Source of the DNA: Dicyema japonicum | Taxonomy: Eukaryota > Dicyemida > Rhombozoa > Dicyemidae | DNA length: 44,660 bases | Assembly (NCBI GenBank): GCA_011109175.1 | Contig: RDEW01000093.1 | Span: 1 to 44,660 of the forward strand | Reading direction: 5' to 3' | Part shown: positions 41,677-44,660 of the stretch, in pieces | How positions within the stretch are numbered: position 1 is the stretch's first letter | Layout: each line of letters starts with the position of its first letter | Program-made: the position numbers and the translations under genes | The notes under the pieces: model-generated | The model's input: only the letters and a program-made list of their open reading frames with translations | Database searches by the model: none | What the model was told of the DNA's origin: nothing

Positions 41677-42147
41677 GGCAAGATGGAGGCTGTTTGGACA
41701 TATACTTCATCTGGACCTTGGGACCCCGTGGCCATTGAGGATTACTTTACTTTGTTTACTTTGTTTTGGACGCTCCGAGTTTACATGATCGATCTAGGGG
41801 GACCCTACCAACCGTCCTTGATGAAGACCTTAAGGTAATTGGGAGATGCCTCAAAGATGGGAAAGACCTCTACAGTCGTTAGAAATGGCGTAAGTGATGG
41901 AGTTAACTAGTGGTTTGACTTTCGATTGAACTACTCTCGCTTATTGTTAGACATCAGAAAACCATAATAAACAACGAACGTCCTAAAATGGAATCGTTTC
42001 TTACAGTATAATTCCAGTCAGTGTTTTCTGTAGAGACTTCAAGTCACTTGTTCAGTAGTGATATACCCATACGTATATTCAATCATGCAAAATAGAATAG
42101 ACACAACCTACGCTACCTATATTGACAGGAATCTATCCCCATGTGAA
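41677..42147 (+). pseudogene. LINE-2 C-terminus plus flank, relative of 23250-23940
   Basis: AGGCAAGATGGAGGCTGTTT starts the match with the reverse complement of 23940. It carries the PTVLDEDLKVIGRCLKDGKD block with a frameshift and a 13-bp local repeat (TTTACTTTGTTT), then the flank with RPKMESFLT and MQNRIDTTYATYIDRNLSPC. A segment of about 220 bp present in the other copy is missing near 42050. Confidence 0.65.
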
Positions 42148-42390
42148 AAAGTTCTTCATATGAACTGTTCTCAGCATGTACATCTTTGCAATACTTTTTC
42201 TAACGCAATCAGTCGAAAAATCTGTTTGCTCAGCCAATTCAAACGTTGACTTAGTTTCGTAAAGCTTTTTAATTAACTTATACGAAGTTTTGTCAACATT
42301 TGTTAAACCCTGTAAATAACTGTCTATGATGCTTTGACGAGTAACGCCGTCATCAACGAATAGTGCACTGCGGACCTGGTTTCTACGCAC
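42133..42390 (-). pseudogene. Tc1/IS630-like transposase, N-terminal domain
   Basis: The minus strand reads RNQVRSALFVDDGVTRQSII, DSYLQGLTNVDKTSYKLIKK, LYETKSTFELAEQTDFSTDC and VRKSIAKMYMLRTVHMKNF. It is uninterrupted and aligns with the copy at 25926-26273, where an insertion splits it after DSYLQ. The predicted role is terminal-inverted-repeat binding. The catalytic part is missing. Confidence 0.65.
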
Positions 42391-42418
42391 AACAAAAAGA
42401 AAAAGTAAGTGAACAGTA

Positions 42419-42700
42419 CCTCTGTTCAATATTTAATTATAAGATTTTTTAAAACTTGGATGCTTTATAAATTAAAAAGAAAGCAACTATTCTCTGCTTT
42501 TAAATTTGTTGAACAAGAAAACATCGTTATAGCCAGAATTAAAAAAATTCAGGTGATCCCGGCCTTCTTCAACAGTCTTTGCATGCTCTGATTTGAAAGA
42601 AATGACGTCCAAGTGGAACTCCTCAGGAGGGTTGTCGACTAATGTTACTTTTAGGATATTATTTAGGATTATCTGGGGCTATTAGAAATGATGAACCACG
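42419..42700 (+). repeat. Transposon-associated repeat, second copy of 21700-21985
   Basis: TGTTCAATATTTAATTATAA, the KTWMLYKLKRKQLFSAFKFV frame, then TCAACAGTCTTTGCATGCTC and CTCAGGAGGGTTGTCGACTA, all in the same order as in the first copy. Confidence 0.7.
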
Positions 42701-42725
42701 TTATAATTTAGGATTATCTAACAAA

Positions 42726-42990
42726 TCAAAATTCCCCGAAACAAAATGTAAGAGTAGGAACACAAGAAACAACAGAAAAAAATCTTAAAACACTTCCTCC
42801 ACGTGACTTGAGAACCTCAACAGAGAGTCGAAAACTACACCAAGGATCTTCTGGGTTTGCGTAGAAGGGATGAATGTTTCCGATGGATATCTCACGCAGA
42901 ACATTAAACCTTCTGTCCGTAGTAAATAATGTGAACTGAGACTTGGATGCTGATACACATAACATATTTGCAGGATGAAATGGAGTTTAT
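42726..42990 (-). pseudogene. Jockey-like RT fragment (blocks 6-7)
   Basis: LCVSASKSQFTLFTTDRRFN (block 6), then, after a frameshift, KILGVVFDSLLRFSSHVE (block 7). Similar to the fragment at 27760-27815 and to the more complete copy at 8293-9187. Confidence 0.65.
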
Positions 42991-43029
42991 CGCTGAAGAA
43001 TCATACTTTCGGATTTTTCCGACCTCCGC

Positions 43030-43180
43030 CTTGTCTTCCGCATAAAAAAGTTATACGGTTTATTTTGCTCTTTAAGTTTAACAGTTGAATTTTATCCAAT
43101 CCTTCCTTAATCACCGAAAAACATTTGCAATCGGATTAAAGTCAGGACTGTAAGGCTGGAGATACAACAGATCCAGATGT
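43030..43180 (-). pseudogene. Tc1/IS630-like transposase, third-catalytic-residue region
   Basis: HLDLLYLQPYSPDFNPIANV F, then FSVIKEGLDKIQLL in a shifted frame. It matches YLPPYSPDLNPIENVFSTIK at 22570-22630. The catalytic Glu of PIEN is Ala here (PIAN), so this copy would be inactive even without its frameshift. Confidence 0.7.
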
Positions 43181-43420
43181 CTCTTCCCAAGTATGATGCA
43201 ATTTCATCAAACCTGGCATCTACACGAAGGATCATGATCAAAATTCCAAAAGCTGCCCGTGTTCCTGCCGCCGACTGTTTACACGATTGTATTGAAAGGG
43301 AAATTTCTTCGACTGACCCAGTGGATTGGACACGATTATTCTACTTTGCACCATACACGCTATGTATGCCCTGTCAGAAGAGGAAAGANCCCTTCGAAAA
43401 TGCGAACACACCATATACTC
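43177..43420 (+). pseudogene. RLE-type LINE, region N-terminal to the RT
   Basis: Reads KIPKAARVPAADCLHDCIER, SSTDPVDWTRLFYFAPYTLC and MPCQKRK up to the single N at 43389. This pattern, IPK.AR..AA..L followed by W..L..F....L..P.+, precedes the RT in proteins that carry the DGKRPDG endonuclease. It is the only such N-terminal piece in the window. It ends shortly after the N. Confidence 0.5.
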
Positions 43421-44129
43421 GATATATAGAGTTTTACTTTGCACTTGAGGAAATTTTTATATAATAAATGAATATCGTCTTCAAATATAGTTCGACTCAA
43501 AATTTTAGATTTTTTAAACAGAATCGATAGACAACTGTTAAGTACTACAAATCTGAATGATTTTCGAAAACATGTTGCGTCCTGTGACGATGTTTTTAAA
43601 AAAGAGTAAGAAAGGCTAAAATGACTTTTTTTTCTTTATTGGCTCCCTAATAAAAAATACCTCCAATCGTCTTCACAAGAACAAATCTGAGGTGCAAAAA
43701 ATGTTTGGCGTCGACACAACTGTTTCTCTCATTCTTTCTAACCTAAACTGTGTCCGTATGACCAAAGTTTCTGCGAGTGAATATTTGTAATGAAACAACA
43801 CGAACTGTGTCTTTGGCTTTTCTGAATTAACATTTCTCCATTTTGCCTGCCACCCACGTGAGTTGATATTCACTGATGGAAAGAACATGTCATTAATTGC
43901 AAAAATCCTGATGACGAGGAAATCCGGATCCATAAGCATACTCGATACGCTACTGATTCGTGCATTGCCTGGCTTAGCGCTGCATGGTATGAAGGATTTT
44001 ATGCTCTTCTTTTCTCTGGTTCTCAGATGACCAATCTAATCAAACCAAACTTGCTTGTCTCTTATAAATTTCTAAACATCGTTTTCCCTTTTTGGATAAT
44101 TCGTTCCTCCTTTCACTACTGCTGACGCT
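43421..44129. other. No gene recognised
   Basis: A minus-strand frame (43673-43939) includes NINSRGWQAKWRNVNSEKP, but I do not recognise it. The rest is unassigned. Confidence 0.35.
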
Positions 44130-44266
44130 CCACGTTTAAGCGAAAATCAATTCTTGTCAAACAGATCCCACCCATGAGACGACGAATCTTTCTGGCTATT
44201 CCCTTTCAGGATGGCGAACAAGATTTCTCAAATAACCACAGCGCTCACGAGGGTCTCCTGTTCGTG
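44130..44266 (-). pseudogene. RLE-type LINE, C-terminal end
   Basis: The minus strand from 44266 reads RTGDPRERCGYL, then in a shifted frame ILFAILKGNSQKDSSSHGWD and LFDKN. It starts with the same CACGAACAGGAGACCCTCGT as 17054-17073. It ends on the single N at 44267. Confidence 0.65.
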
Positions 44267-44267
44267 N

Positions 44268-44660
44268 TAACAATGTATATGACTGTCTACAGAGATTACT
44301 AACCCAATTGGATACGCTTGGTTTAAAGCTAAACGCATCCAAATGCGAAATTGTTAATTATGGATTCTCCCGATATGAATGGAATCGGATCCTATTAATG
44401 TTCCGGGGGATTATTCCTAAAATATCGGAAATCGAGCCGGATCATTTGGAAATACTTGGATGCCCTCTGGCTGAAACTGGAATTAACGACACTCTGTTGG
44501 CTAAAGAACAGCAACTAAGAAAAACTTTTTTACGCCTTGGGATGCTGGATGCACATACCTCTTTTTTCTCATGAAAAACGCTTTATCCACGCAGAAATTA
44601 AATTACGTCCTTCGAGGAGCTCCATGTTACCTGAAAATGCAACAACTCGGGACGATTGAC
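44268..44660 (+). pseudogene. RLE-type LINE, reverse transcriptase thumb region, runs off the window
   Basis: NNVYDCLQRLLTQLDTLGLK, LNASKCEIVNYG, DHLEILGCPLAETGINDT and LRLGMLDAHTSFF. After a one-base shift at about 44570 come LMKNALSTQKLNYVLRGAPC and YLKMQQLGTID. It is homologous to 18040-18400 (LGLSVNVMKSELI, FLGCPLGND, FFLLRKCISVSKMMY). The element continues beyond the end. Confidence 0.75.

Overview
This is a eukaryotic, strongly AT-rich window from a draft assembly of a small metazoan. The best evidence is a complete proteasome alpha-7 (PSMA7) gene on the minus strand (37648-38725). Once three introns of only 26, 23 and 23 nt are removed, and an assembly duplication is bridged, it gives a 249-residue protein, essentially the human length. 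Spliceosomal introns this short in an animal are a known hallmark of dicyemid mesozoans. With the metazoan-type genes (caspase-like, PIH1-like, PDZ protein) and LINE-rich DNA, a dicyemid or similarly reduced animal parasite is my best guess. This is an inference.

Most of the window is transposon debris. Region 0-7 kb holds a solo restriction-like endonuclease (RLE) open frame of an R2-like LINE (3557-4390), a possible spliced host gene with a 25-nt intron (5.4-5.9 kb), and the end of a second RLE-type LINE (6102-6848) followed by an A-rich tail. Region 7.5-10.8 kb is a broken Jockey-like LINE on the minus strand (APE endonuclease, connector, YADD reverse transcriptase). Region 11.4-14.5 kb is a degenerate non-LTR element (called LINE-2 here) with a long 3' flank that recurs inverted at 20.0-20.6 kb. 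Region 16.1-19.4 kb has two RLE-LINE copies. Region 21-26.6 kb has copies of a Tc1/IS630-like DD34E transposase and further LINE-2 debris.

Region 27.3-38.7 kb is the most gene-like: a caspase-like fragment, a PIH1-like start, a PDZ gene and PSMA7, with RLE-LINE ends, a tRNA-derived SINE and short repeats between them. Region 39-44.7 kb returns to retroelement and transposase fragments, ending in an RLE-LINE reverse transcriptase that runs off the window.

The assembly itself needs caution. There are two long N runs (16605-16667, 30383-31062) and eleven single-N joins (10800, 21407, 22055, 22938, 24057, 25048, 33320, 36457, 38049, 43389, 44267). Several N joins are flanked by near-identical direct repeats, and there are seven further head-to-tail duplications of 115-171 bp without N. 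Where they hit conserved genes (PSMA7, the PDZ gene) they break the reading frame, so many are probably unmerged allelic contig ends and not biology. No CRISPR, operon or prokaryotic signal was seen.
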